Part shown: piece by piece, positions 1 to 10,136 of the stretch
Position numbering within the stretch: position 1 is the stretch's first letter
How the letters are laid out: the number at the start of each line of letters is the position of its first letter
Assembly (NCBI GenBank): GCA_003427395.1
Contig: BFEA01000017.1
Span: forward strand, 5,568,985 to 5,615,024
Direction: 5' to 3'
DNA: 46,040 nt
Source of the DNA: Chara braunii
Taxonomy: Eukaryota; Streptophyta; Charophyceae; Charales; Characeae
Made by a program: the position numbers and the translations under genes
Notes under the pieces: generated by a model
Seen by the model: the letters and a program-made list of their open reading frames with translations, nothing else
Databases searched by the model: none
Told to the model about the DNA's origin: nothing

Positions 1-106
1 AACTCTTATATCAGACTAGTCACTGATAAGACAGGATTCCCCTGCTACTTTTATCAGTGGCTTGCCCTCAATAAGGTGGGTGTCCAAGGATCCTTGCACT
101 TACCAC
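1..106 (-). repeat. Edge of ~163-bp satellite monomer (left copy)
   Basis: Mirror of the satellite unit starting at 30752. It includes the inverted pair cactgataaga / tttatcagtg around a gattcccctgctac centre. The window begins inside the monomer, so the left arm probably continues into a satellite array outside the window. Confidence 0.7.
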
Positions 107-794
107 TTGACTAAGCGTAAGGCTCATTTGGAGTTTAGGCAGGATTTCTCTACTATTCTTACCCCACTCAAGTCTTATCTGTGGCTCAGGTCATCGCTTT
201 CGATGGCATTCGAGCCATGAATCGTTGTTAGTTTTGAGACTTATTGCTGGATCAGATGTATAATGAGCAATGATTGGTGTGATTCATGACAGTTAATTAC
301 GGCAACTCAAACCAAAGTACCCATCATCTGTTTGTATGGGATATAGAGAAAATAATCGCGAGAGGTTTGATAGGTTGTATCCATACCTCCCATCAATGCC
401 CACAACAAGATTGTTGTATCCAGAAGCAATTAGTCTCCATTCAGCCAAACTTTTCTCTACCCGCAATCCAAACTTTAAGAGTCTATTGATTCTGAATGCC
501 TAACCTTTATGATCATCGTTACGATGATAGCCTATATGAGACAGTATCCTGGGTTGAAGTAACGTACCTCGTCGTTTCCTGCCTCCAGAGTTCCGCCTGA
601 ACTCCGGCAGAGCTCCCGCAATCGCCCTGTTACATGGATCAAAATATGGAATATAGGGTTTAGGCATAGGAAAGCGAAGGAGGTTAAAGGATGTAAGAGC
701 CGTCATACTTGCTGGCGCCCTCCTTCGCTCTATTGCCTCGCACCCCTGTCCGATTCTGATTCCCTATTCTAGTATGTGGTCCCGACGATATAAG
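107..794. other. Noncoding arm sequence
   Basis: No ORF of substance and no recognisable motif. The block is conserved at 30060-30740 on the opposite strand. 530-700 contains a GC-richer stretch with no detectable coding potential. I see nothing else in it. Confidence 0.6.
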
Positions 795-839
795 TAATAA
801 TGATGCCAATAATAAATACAATAATACTGACAAGAAAAA

Positions 840-870
<31 letters not shown>

Positions 871-950
871 AATAATATAATAATAATAATAATAATAATA
901 GTAATAACAATAATAATAAATACTGATAAAAAATAACAATAATTAATAAT

Positions 951-1001
<51 letters not shown>

Positions 1002-1003
1002 TA
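795..1003. repeat. AAT/AT microsatellite
   Basis: Runs of AAT with AAAAT and TTAAT interruptions, densest at 838-903 and 955-1000. The mirror at 29784-30010 is longer, so the tract has changed length since the arms duplicated. Asn-, Ile- or Leu-rich translations of this tract are not genes. Confidence 0.95.
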
Positions 1004-1340
1004 TCTAAGATTATGAAAACGAACGATATCAAAATCCGGGTTGCAAGATCACACATTCGTCTTAATAGTCGTATACAAGCAGCGAGTATCATAGCTCTGC
1101 GCATTCAGCCAACAGAGCAATATAATGTAATAGTGAGTCAAAGCTCAAGTTCTCAGGCCCATGTCAACCCCAATTCCCCAGCCTACTTCACTCCACAACT
1201 TTACCTACGGTCTCTTCCTTCTTTCTCTCTTTGCCCCTCTTTGTTGTACGTATGTCTCCTTTCTCTCTGCGTCATTGTGTATCACAGTTTGCGTGTGTTG
1301 CTGTTCTCATGTAGGAGAAGGGTTAATGAAGCAGATCTAT

Positions 1341-1385
1341 AAATAATAATAATAATAACAATAACAATAATAATAATAATAATTA
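1341..1385. repeat. AAT microsatellite (tail of 350-bp repeat)
   Basis: (AAT)n with AAC interruptions, directly abutting the diverged repeat unit at 1386-1740. It is mirrored at 29402-29443. Confidence 0.9.
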
Positions 1386-1740
1386 GTTGTTAGGGTCATG
1401 AATGTCGATGAAGCACTGAAATCCTCCTCGCAGAATCACATGGTTTATCCAGGTAGCCAAAACAAGAGTAGATAGTATCATGGAATCCTAAGTAACAATT
1501 TCTTTGAGAAGGATTCAACAACATCGAGAGTCAAGGTCCAAGCCCAACAGGGCAATACTAACAGCATAACCCAACGTAGCTATCTCTTGTGAATGGGGCC
1601 AGGCGCCCTATCTACCCTACAAATTAATTCTACAACTACGGCAAAGAAAGCAATCAGACAACTTAACTATGAATGAGTGATGATGTCAAGGCCAAAGCCG
1701 AGCCTCTCTCTCCACCAGGTATGTCCTATTCTTTCCCACA
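1386..1740 (-). repeat. Copy of 350-bp ATT-tailed dispersed repeat
   Basis: Same unit as 29020-29401, 27830-28234 and 26665-27041, here in opposite orientation. Shared landmarks on the plus strand are gaatggggccaggcgcc, a segment around gtgatgatgtcaa, and ccaccaggtatgtcc, which resembles a 5' splice site. An AAT run flanks it on one side only, like the simple-repeat tail of a retroposon. Confidence 0.65.
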
Positions 1741-2480
1741 CATCCCCTTAATAACCCATAACGCCTTTCACTCCTCACTACACGCTCTTGCAGCCCACGC
1801 TATGGCCGCCACTGCCCATGCGTCCACAGGCAGCACCCTACTTCCTAGCGCATGCCTGTCTCTCACCTCCGCCTAGCGCAGCACAGCTGCGCAGCAGCTC
1901 GCATTTGCGCAGCGTGCCTGCAATGCCTGCATTGGCAAAAGATCCCTGCCTACTCGCCCTGCTTGCCTATGTGCCAATGTTTCGCGTGGGTGGCCTTCCT
2001 TCAGCCTGCGACTGGGCCCCAGTGCCTGAATCCAGACCCAATGTAGTTGGGGCCCGGGCGATGCAGTTGCGCCTCTTTTGTCAAGGCCTGCGGCCAGATT
2101 CAGATAGTGGGCCNATTTCTCTTTTGGTATTTTCGGCCTCTATACCCAGCATGCATTGTCGGCCTCACGTTCAAGTGCCCAGGCCTAATTAACTCAGAGG
2201 CCCTGGAATCTCCATATTTGCAGAGATTCGAGACTCGGTGCACTCCAACCAACTGGCGTGCCTCAACTGCATGAACCCTACTTCGTGAAATGTTTACACA
2301 GAGGGCTCTTATTGACTGGCTGGCCTGCCTTCACTTAGGGCGATCACAGATCTGGCCCGCCTTCACGTAGGGCGGGCACGAGGCTAGCTGGGCCTATGCC
2401 TAGTACAAATGCAAGTTGGCAAGGCCCTTCTGAGGGCTCAATCCTCACAAGGCTTGCTGGGCCTATGCCTCACACTCACA
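1741..2480. other. GC-richer arm segment with short internal repeats
   Basis: Contains repeats of gctgggcctatgcct (about 2388 and 2458) and of cttcacttagggcg / cttcacgtagggcg (2331-2376). Position 2114 is N. It is mirrored at 28340-29010. The second gctgggcctatgcct copy sits exactly where the left arm joins sequence matching 24222, on the other side of the right-arm-only block. No gene is recognised. Confidence 0.6.
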
Positions 2481-2502
2481 TACACACACACATACCCATA
2501 CC

Positions 2503-2593
2503 ATCGATAGGATGGGCAAAATTGGAATGAACCTTCCGTTGAAATGTGGACTGTACACTGCCTCCTTTCGATTTGCTCCTTCTACCTATCTAC
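2503..2593. repeat. ~90-bp hairpin (MITE-like) element, copy L1
   Basis: Begins atcgataggatgggcaaa and ends with a diverged complement (tttgctccttctacctat). This is the most diverged left-arm copy. Its mirror is 24091-24182. Confidence 0.7.
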
Positions 2594-2743
2594 GGAGCGC
2601 GCGTACCTTATGCCACATTGCTTCGCTCGCGTACGCGTCATGGCTTATGGCTTGCTATTATAATAAGTTAATAACAGTAAAATAATAAAAACTAATAATA
2701 ATAATGACAGTGGTAATGCGAATATGATGAATGCAAGTAGTCA

Positions 2744-2745
2744 TT

Positions 2746-2824
<79 letters not shown>

Positions 2825-2825
2825 T
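2744..2825. repeat. TTTA microsatellite
   Basis: About 20 uninterrupted TTTA units. The mirror at 23881-23937 is shorter. Confidence 0.97.
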
Positions 2826-2960
2826 GCGTTGCTTTTGGGCCGGTCGCCCGACGGTAGTGACAACGGCAACGGCGATCGGGTCAGTATCCTTCTCTCCTTA
2901 CACACCCACACACACGCACCATCGTATACCCACTCGTACGCACATACACACGCTCATTTC

Positions 2961-3050
2961 ATCGCTAGGATTTGAGCAAAAACGGAATGAATCTTCCGTC
3001 GAAGCGAGGAAATACGCACTGCCACTTTTCGATTTACTCATTCTATCGAT
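2961..3050. repeat. ~90-bp hairpin element, copy L2
   Basis: Ends are atcgctaggatttgagcaaa and tttactcattctatcgat, complementary over about 17 bases. The inner part holds a second palindrome, cggaatgaatcttccg. The next copy starts 212 bp downstream. Confidence 0.82.
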
Positions 3051-3172
3051 CCAAATAGTGTGTAGCAAGACGCGATCTGGGGACTTAGCGATTGGCCAAG
3101 GATTGAGACTTATAGTCTCCCTCTCTCTCTCATACACACACACACTTATACACACACATACACACACATTCC

Positions 3173-3264
3173 ATCGATAGGATGAGCAAAAAAAAAACGG
3201 AATGAATCTTCTGTTGAAACTTGGAAATATGCACCGCCACTCTTTGATTTGCTCATTCTATCGA
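3173..3264. repeat. ~90-bp hairpin element, copy L3
   Basis: Begins atcgataggatgagcaaa with an expanded A run, and ends gatttgctcattctatcga. The spacer to copy L2 holds a CT/CA microsatellite and a gattggccaagg segment. Spacer plus hairpin form a 212-bp tandem unit. Confidence 0.82.
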
Positions 3265-3430
3265 CCCAGGTAGAGCGTAGAGAGGCGCGGGTAAGAGACT
3301 TGGTTGATGGCCAAGTTTGGAAACTTATCGTCTCTCTCTCAATCTCACACACACACACATACGCACACCCATACACACACATACACCCATGTAGCAGAGA
3401 ATCTTTCCACATTTTAGTGGTATTCATTTG

Positions 3431-3434
3431 ATTT

Positions 3435-3465
<31 letters not shown>

Positions 3466-3500
3466 TTTATTTATTTACTCATTTATTTATTTTCTTATTT
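3431..3500. repeat. TTTA/ATTT microsatellite
   Basis: Near-perfect TTTA array with a few interruptions. It is mirrored at 23217-23276. Confidence 0.95.
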
Positions 3501-3642
3501 CTATTGATGGAAGTATCATAAGGTAAGTTGCGTGATCTCGGACTTACCCATTTCTCTTCTCGTCGTTGCCGTTGACTGCGAGATACCGTCGTTTGCGGGA
3601 CCCGTCGTCGTCGACGAGCTTTGTCGTCCGGTCTAGTAAGTA

Positions 3643-3785
3643 TCTCTCTCTTTCCTTCTTCCTCCAACTCCTTCTCCTCTTTCCTTCGCTACATCATACG
3701 TCCTTTCCTCCTCTCCTTTTTCTCCTCCCTCTACTTCTTCTTCTTCTCCTTCTTTCCCCTTCGCCTCCTTTTGCTTGTTCTTTGC
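3643..3785 (+). repeat. Polypyrimidine tract
   Basis: Almost pure C/T on the plus strand, including ttcttcttcttctcc. It yields Leu/Ser/Phe-rich open frames (about 3566-3865, mirrored at 22840-23139) that I attribute to base composition. A strong splice-donor-like aaggtaagttg sits at 3518-3528, upstream of the tract, and is also present in the right arm. Confidence 0.8.
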
Positions 3786-3869
3786 CTCACTTACTCGTTG
3801 TCGTCCTCCTTTCACATTTGCGTTTGCACTCGCATGCTTACCAAACCCGTATGCTCACGCTCTAGTGCT

Positions 3870-4225
3870 TGTTGAGCGCCTACTCTTCCCTCGAATGCAT
3901 GTCTGCAAATGACTCGCGTTCGCTGCTGCTTCCCATGCTCTCCCTATCTTCCACTTTTCTCGACTGGCATCACCGCGCCATTCTCGCCCGTAGTGCCCTG
4001 CCCGTGGAGAAGTCCGACCGGCCACAATCGGGGCGGCTTCTTACTAGATGAATCCGTCACACTATTTAGGCGGGATTTATTTGGGCACTCTTGGGGTAGG
4101 TAGGCCGTTGGGAGGCAACGGGAATAAATAAAATCTTAAATAAAGAAACTGAAATAAAAGAACCTAACAAAATCTACTCGCAGTTTTCCCTACCTGCCAA
4201 GTGTCGAGCCTCGTTTTTTTTTAAC
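3870..4225. other. Noncoding arm sequence
   Basis: Only short open frames that are not maintained as proteins between arms. It ends with an eight-T run next to the tRNA-like segment. Nothing else recognised. Confidence 0.5.
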
Positions 4226-4288
4226 GGGGCAACTACAACTAAGTCTAATATGGTGGTCACGGGTTCAAGTCCCGACCGTTCAAACCCC
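4226..4288 (+). ncRNA. tRNA-like segment with Pol III B-box
   Basis: GGGG...CCCC ends enclose a 5-bp-type T arm, cgggttcaagtcccg (4260-4274). Its ggttcaagtcc matches the Pol III B-box consensus GGTTCRANNCC exactly. At 63 bp it is too short and irregular for a functional tRNA, and I cannot assign an anticodon. It is probably a tRNA-derived SINE fragment. It is mirrored at 22421-22483. Confidence 0.45.
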
Positions 4289-4320
4289 AGGCAAAACGAA
4301 AGTGGAGCTCCCTATCAAAA

Positions 4321-4405
4321 GGGAGCTAGCTCGGAGGGCGGCGGGCCTTGATCCCCAGATCCTCCGCATATCAACCCTGTACAGCAACCTACTGAGCTAG
4401 CTCCC
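4321..4405 (-). ncRNA. tRNA-like hairpin, left copy
   Basis: On the minus strand the 85-bp segment opens gggagctagctcagtagg, which includes an A-box-like TAGCTCAGTAGG. It closes with gagctagctccc, giving a 12-bp terminal stem. A B-box-like ggggatcaaggccc lies near the 3' end. It could be a tRNA pseudogene or the head of a SINE. The stem is longer than a 7-bp acceptor stem, so a normal tRNA is unlikely. Confidence 0.45.
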
Positions 4406-4429
4406 ACTTCGGTTAGAAGGGGAGTAGCT

Positions 4430-5029
4430 TTAGTACATATAAAGTAACGCGGCTCAGTCCAACCAATGGCCTGAGCCCATTCTAGCCTACGTGATCATGC
4501 ATGTTTGTCAATCTGCGTGCCTATCTAAATGCCTGCTGCCTTGGGCGCATGCGTGACCCGCAAGGGCACATATTTCATCGGAAGGCCCGAAGGGCCGGTA
4601 CTCAGCCGTGGTCGCGGCATCGAGGGTCGCGGCAGAGTAGATACTCAAGTGGCGGGCAGGCTGGTACCACACCAAGTAGAAGTAGGTGTGGCGGATACTC
4701 GACCTGGAGGCTGAATAGGGGAAGTTAAAGATCAAAATTTTCAGAACCCCCAATACTGGAAGGAAGACAGGCATTGGGCCAAGTCTAAGAGCGTGTCATA
4801 GTCCTACCTGACACAATCATTGGTCCAACTAACCCTTCGACCTCTTCCGTCGAGGGGCATTACTACTGATCCTAATCTCCACGGCGCATGTTATAGTAAC
4901 GCGCGCACACACTTAATGAAATTTTCTCACCGATTTTTGTCTCGGCCTCAGTGACCGAGGATTCTCGTTCCAGACTGGCTAAGCCATGGTTGCTGACGCC
5001 GCCACCGTGGCGAATGCAAAGACATGGCA
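4430..5029. other. Noncoding inner part of left arm; possible LTR remnant
   Basis: Conserved at 21665-22290. Open frames on both strands survive in both arms (for example 4508-4774 minus), but they overlap each other and resemble no protein I know. The segment ends at ...gtccgaca, a plausible LTR terminus (..CA). I could not define the LTR start. Confidence 0.4.
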
Positions 5030-5053
5030 AAATATCCTTGTAAGGGTATTTTG
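5030..5053. repeat. Palindrome at inner end of left arm
   Basis: aaaatatcctt, two-base loop, then aagggtatttt: an 11-bp stem with one mismatch, seven bases from the arm end. The right-arm mirror (21653-21682) has a perfect 11-bp stem plus a small internal duplication. Confidence 0.8.
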
Positions 5054-5060
5054 TCCGACA

Positions 5061-6657
5061 GTATACCAGACCTCATTAAGCGACGTCCCCGTCGCTTAGA
5101 GAACTATATGCACATAAAGGTGTTTTCCGACAAGCAATTCGTCAAATCCGAATCCTGGAATGAAATGTGGTTTCAGGATTGACGCCGTCACCTTACTTTT
5201 CATTATTACTGTCGGGATTTTAACCCGGGTCTCCCACATAAAATAATATAACTGAAAGTGGGGATACTTTATCTGTACTACAGTACATGAAATAGTTTAG
5301 TATGACAACGCACCTTTCCTTCCCCCACACCCTTAGTCTTGGTCCAGGTATTCGTTGGTTGTTTTCAGGGCCGGTGTTCGCGTACGAACTCAACCCGTTA
5401 AACGTGGGTCCTGACCGAGAACATGGGTGTTCAACTCTTGATATCATAATCCAAAGTTGCTTGTCGTCCTGCCCGAAGCCTAATACAGGAGGACAACGGT
5501 CTCCATCCTGACCCACCACAGTCCTGCTGATCAGATCGGAGCTGCGGCCCACCGCGTTTTTTGCTTATCGGTGGTTACCCTTGTTGGTTGCGCAACGAGG
5601 GGATATTCATCCTATCTTTAAAATTTTATAATCTCGACCCCTTCGACATCCACCTGAATAGATCCTTTGATTGGGGTGGTCACCCCTCTAGTTTCTCTTC
5701 TAAGCCATAGTCGAAGGGTCCGCTGCCTGGTTATGCTAGGTCATCAGCCCACGCTGGGAGTTACGTCCCAACGATGCCAATTTTCCACCATAGGCTTGGT
5801 AATTTATGCCCTCAGGTTAACCCTTGAGGTGGATGAACGATGTTTTTTAAATAAACCAAATAAATGAGATTTCCAATCATTGAGCATTCGTCAGGTTGCC
5901 ACTCAGGGTTGTTCCCTCCAAGTCTTTGATCATAGCTTGGAGAGGCACGCACCTCGGGGTCACTTTGTATATATATAACCATTATGCATAATATATATAT
6001 AACCTTTTTTTTTTTTTTTAAATAGACCTTTATTGACTCTTTGCTTGTTAGAGTCCACAAAAATAAAACATCACTTTCATAGAGATTTTCAAAAGGAATT
6101 TCTGCAATAAAAATGATAAGACTCAAAGGAGTCTACCCATGTCGTAGCATGGTTTCAAACAAGAAATGTACAATCAGTCCAGCTTTTGAAGCTTCACAAA
6201 CTCATCAAACTTTCACATGAGATACAGATCCGCCCATTCCTCTATCACCTCTTTAGTTCTCAACAGAGTCTTAGTAGTGATAGACGAAGGGAGATCTTAG
6301 GTTATCAGAAACTCAACCAAAGACAAAGGCCCACACACAATGTGACAAGTGCGTCGTGTCCACCAGCTCATCCCCCTGAGTGATATATATATATAAACAA
6401 GTATGTTACAGAGTCAGATCACCACTCCACTCTATTATCCCTTAAGTACCTCTCATGTCATTTCCTATACTACTTCTTATGCTAAGTCTCCTCATCTGAC
6501 TGAAGTAAAGCGCACAATTTGTCTCACTCCTGTTCTCATGTCCAACTGAAGAAGAAAACATATCCCCTTGCTCTAATTTACACCTTTCTCTTTTTCATAA
6601 CTGTCTTTTTAAGCCGATTCAAGTCATAGTTTATTCAAAACATCTACCTATTCCTAC
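5061..6657. other. Unassigned core sequence between left arm and Gag-like ORF
   Basis: No coding region is supported. Notable items are gtgggagacccgggttaaaatccc (minus, about 5216-5240; tRNA T-arm-like), a TA-rich tract near 5968-6002 followed by a 14-T run (6006-6019), and tatatatata at 6384-6395. The 334-bp LTR seen at 17929-18262 does not recur here, so this is not an obvious 3' LTR. It may be 3' untranslated sequence of the minus-strand element or older genomic DNA. Confidence 0.5.
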
Positions 6658-8448
6658 CTAGAAATCAACTGGCAGTCCCAGTATCTTGTGGAGTGCTACC
6701 CTGCCTCCCTCAGGTATCCTGGGAATGGTCTGCCCTGTGCCGGCCACTAATCTCTTATGACTATCATATTTGGTTTTTCCTTCCTTGATATAAATTGTTA
6801 GAATGGAACACTCATCCCTAAGATGCCCTTTCTGAGCGTAGAAGAAACATCTTTGTCCAACCATGCTAGGCTTAATTCTCTTTATGTCTGGCTGGATTGA
6901 AGTCTCAGCCTGATCTTCAGCCACCTTCGGTGATTCCAACTGGGACTCCCTTTGCCTTTTACCCTGTCCTGGCAGAGGCATAGCCACACTCTCACTTACT
7001 TCCCTTTCGGGTGCAGGAGACTCTTCTTTCTTCCACTGAGTTTGTACCCCCTTTTCTTCACCCCCTTTTCTTCCTACCATTTCTGTGGCTTTCTTCTCTT
7101 TCCCCTGTTCGCTCAATTTAATTCCCTCTATTCCTTTCCATATCTCTCCCCATCTTTTCTCCCACTCTCATCCCAACTTCTTCCTTTCTGAGATTTCATT
7201 GTCCAAGTCCTTCCCTAGCACACTGAGCTCAGAAACCAGACCATCCACCCTTATTTCCATCTTTCCTCTTGTGGCCACTTCCTCTTCTAGTTCTCTGCTC
7301 CGCACATTCAGGGTGACCCTCAATTGGCTCATTTCTTTTTGCAATTCCTCCTACTCTTTCTTCAATTCCCTCACTTCCTTCCTCATTTCTTCCATATCCC
7401 TCATCAACTTCTCTACCTGACCATCCTTCTCATCTTCCTTCTTTCCTATCTCACTTGTCTCTTCCTTCTCCCCAATCGGCCTTTTTTCCTTAGTTCTCTT
7501 GTCTTTAGGAGCCTTGCCTCCTCCCAGGACCTTCTTTCCCTCTTCAGCTTCTTCTACTCCTTCCCCCTCTTCACTCACCCTTTCTTGTACCTCTTTCCTT
7601 CCATTCTCAATCGCCCTTTTCTTTCCAAGTTTCTTCTTCCTTGGTACCATACTGGCCCCCATGCTTCTTCTCCTGTCCTCTGCTGCCTCCTCTTCCTGTT
7701 CATCTCCCTCAGCCCGCTCAGATTCCTTGTTGCTGCTCTTGGGAGAGATCCTCGCATTGTTCTTCAACTTCTTCAGAGGTACATTATCCTCTTCTTCATT
7801 CTCTTCCTCCTTCTCCTGCAGCTCAGTCACTTCTCTTCCAATCCATAGCCCCTTCTTTTGCAGCCTTTCCTTCTTTATCTGATCTTGCCTGGCTTGGGTG
7901 TAGGTTATCCACAATTCTGCCGTTATCCTTTTCCAGGTCCGACTCCCTTCCACAATTCCTCTTACTTCTTCCTTTTCGCCTTTGTCTGATCTTGTGATCA
8001 ACTGCTTTCGCCTTTCCTCCTCGCTCCATACGCCCCTCTCAACGGCCAGATGCAAGCTCTCAACAAAGTCCTCCAGATTGGTCCCATCGAACCTCAAGTC
8101 ATCCTCCACATCATCCCTTGGGAATTCCCCCATGTCTCTCCATAGTCTCACCTTGCATACCCTTCATCTTGTGCAACCTGCCACCATTCCTTCAATCCTC
8201 CTCTTGTACATTTCTGCTCCTCTCACATTCACAATCTTTTCCTTGTCACCCCATTCTCTCCTGAAAGCGTACTCTTCAAGGTCTCGCAGGAAAATTCGCA
8301 GACTGTCTCCAGCCCTGTAAATGGGCAACTCCTCCAGGTTCCTTGAGATTCTCTGTTCCCTCCTCTGCCCGCCCTTTCTCAAGGTAGGTCCAGAGGGCCC
8401 TTCCTCTGCTCCTCTTTGCGCCATGACATCTTCTTTTCCAAGGGTCAT
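6658..8448 (-). pseudogene. Second Gag-like ORF with duplicated N-terminal module and broken zinc knuckle
   Basis: A 597-codon minus-strand frame with three in-frame stops (TGA 8164-8166, TAG 7351-7353, TGA 7168-7170) and no frameshift. Residues about 36-85 (LPIYRAGDSLRIFLRDLEEY...) and about 105-155 (DLRFDGTNLEDFVESLHLAV...) look like two divergent copies of a Gag/capsid-type module. A Lys/Glu-rich low-complexity region and a predicted coiled coil (around 355-425) follow. Near the C terminus, 6808-6849 encode CFFYAQKGHLRDEC, a CCHC knuckle whose second Cys is Tyr (TAC at 6838-6840). It lies downstream of integrase in the same orientation. It could be an extra 3' ORF of that element or the start of a second element whose pol is lost. 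Confidence 0.6.
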
Positions 8449-8810
8449 ACCTGCACACAGAGAAGGAGCAAATGACAGGTACGAGGGTCAGATTATCACC
8501 AAGGCAACATCCCTTGTTAAACACAAGTTGACAATGCCCTTCTTTATCAAGTACTTACATACACGCACATATACACACATATATATATATCGTCACAAAC
8601 ATATATATATGCATATATACATACATGAGCGTATATACCCACACATATTCCCCACTTATACCCTTCTGCATCCATTTATGTACACATACACGCACACATA
8701 TATATATATGCATGCATGTATCCATATATGTATAACCATATTCTTGGGCAGTTTGGTACATACCTGCATAGGAACTGATACACATATGCATGCCTAGATA
8801 CTTTCCCAAT
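8449..8810. repeat. CA/TA microsatellite spacer between integrase and Gag-like ORF
   Basis: Degenerate cacaca/tatata tracts dominate 8560-8735. The spacer is bounded by minus-strand splice-like signals: agag|gtaagctc at 8843 and ctgtgtgcag| at 8451. No LTR or PBS is seen, which argues against a simple element boundary here. Confidence 0.6.
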
Positions 8811-10136
8811 CTATCCAAGCTTTCGTATCGTAGCTGAGCTTACCTCTTCTCTGATTCGGAACTTCTTCAGTCTATATCCTGAGACCCAGTCTTTCCTTGG
8901 GGTCTCATCCATCTCTTCTAGCTCATATGCCCCATGAAGTCCCTGCTTCCTGACTCTGAATGGTCCCAGCCACCGTTTGTCCAATTTTCGCGACCACTGC
9001 ATTTCCAAAGAGGAATCGTAGAGTAGTACTATCTCGCCAACTTGCAGAGGTTCGAGTCTTACTCTAGGTAACTTGTCCCATTTTTCTTTATCCTTTCCCC
9101 TGCTGTCCGCGACGTTCATGGTCGCTTCCTGCACCCTTTCTTCAGTGGCACTGATCTGCCTTGCCCTTAGATCTAGCAGTTCCTCCAAAGTCAAGTTATT
9201 TTCCAGGTCCTGCATGCGCCATGTTTTCAGGAAGCTTTCAATAGGGAATGTGGCGTGACGCCCATACCAGAGTGTCGCAGGTGCATACCCAGTCGTTCTC
9301 TTTACAGTGATGTTCTCCACAAAGAACACTATTCTTAAGAACTTTGGTCAGAGATTCGGTTTTCCACTGGTCCATTTGGCCAACAAGTTAGTAATTGTGC
9401 TATGGCCTCTCTCGACTGGAGCATTCACCTGTGGATGAGCCCTAGTCGTATAGTTACCGTTGACCCCCAATTCCTTCAGCAGTTCCTTCACTTCCCCGCA
9501 TGTGAACTCAGACCCTTTATCCATCGTAAATTCCAATACGAAAGGATATATGAGATAATATTCTTTAATACAATCCGTCAGCGTTGCCCCGGTCTTGTTC
9601 CTGATCGCTCTGCCATCAACGAATCCTGTAAGGTTGTCCCTTGCGTCGAATAAATAGTTGTATCCACCAAGACCTAGTGGCATAGCCAGTAGATCCAGGT
9701 GAACAACCGCCCCTACTTCCTTGATATATCTAGGATGCAGGGGTTCCTTGTACCTGATAGGCGATCGAATTTGACAGGGTACACACGACTCACAGTATTT
9801 TCGCGTCATCTCAAACATCCCTTCCCAGTAGTAGAGCTCCATCTCCTTTTTGTAAGTAGCCGCGAAACTCCGATGTCCCCCGACTATCCCATCGTGCAAT
9901 GCAGCTACTACGTCAATCTGACGATTCCTCCCACATACGACACGTCGCAGCGGCCCCCTCTTATCCTTGATAAACAAGTGGCCACCCCTTACCACATAGT
10001 TGTCTCTCATCCTGAGAGTCTTTTCACTTACTTCTCTCTCTCTTTTATGTCTTGAGAGGAGCAACCCCATTTCTAAATAGAACCCATCATACTCCTCTTC
10101 CCTGAATTCTTCTGAAATTTCTTCTTGTTCAAACTC
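8811..10136 (-). pseudogene. Ty3/gypsy integrase (element 1)
   Basis: Integrase inserts reverse-transcribed DNA into the host genome. The zinc-binding HHCC region is visible (HDGIVGGH ... CESCVPC). The catalytic core shows Asp in VVHLDLLAM, Asp in TMDKGSEF and Glu in NAPVERGH, so the DDE triad is present. The C-terminal part carries GEIVLLYD and LDKRWLGPFRV, typical of the beta-barrel domain of Ty3 integrases. No chromodomain follows. A TGA at 9348-9350 interrupts the frame, and a TGA at 10137-10139 separates it from the upstream linker. It is in the same frame as the RT C-terminal part, so it was one polyprotein. Confidence 0.88.

Larger units (their letters stand above)
1..5060 (+). repeat. 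Left arm of giant inverted repeat (truncated by window start)
   Basis: Base 1 pairs with 30844 and base 5060 with 21644 when the right part is read as reverse complement. Blocks in mirrored order include the satellite edge, AAT microsatellite, 350-bp repeat, TTTA tracts, hairpin elements, polypyrimidine tract, tRNA-like segments and a palindrome at the inner end. In a 118-base comparison (121-240 against its mirror) I count about seven differences. Microsatellite lengths also differ, so this is an aged duplication rather than a recent copy. No conserved protein is encoded. Short ORFs shared by both arms lie in low-complexity or repeat sequence. Confidence 0.93.

Noticed and set aside
2884-3170. 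CRISPR-like array from the regular 212-bp hairpin spacing
   Set aside because: Units diverge, spacers are microsatellites, and the genome is eukaryotic; a tandem hairpin repeat explains it.
3566-3865. 99-codon Leu/Ser-rich frame conserved in both arms (also 22840-23139)
   Set aside because: It lies in a polypyrimidine tract; composition explains both the openness and the apparent membrane character.
4508-4774. 88-codon frame conserved in both arms (also 21935-22222)
   Set aside because: An overlapping antisense frame is equally conserved, substitutions are not codon-biased, and there is no domain or context.
5061-6657. 3' LTR of element 1
   Set aside because: No copy of the 334-bp LTR sequence, no TG..CA pair matching it, and no polypurine tract next to such an edge.
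7351-7997. Plus-strand frames opposite the Gag-like ORF
   Set aside because: Ser/Leu/Phe-rich shadows of a Lys/Glu-rich minus-strand coding sequence.
8449-8846. Spliced fusion of integrase to the Gag-like ORF via an intron (8843 to 8451)
   Set aside because: Donor gtaagc and acceptor tgtgcag are good, but joining them gives GAG GTA TGA in the integrase frame, an immediate stop. No fusion product results.
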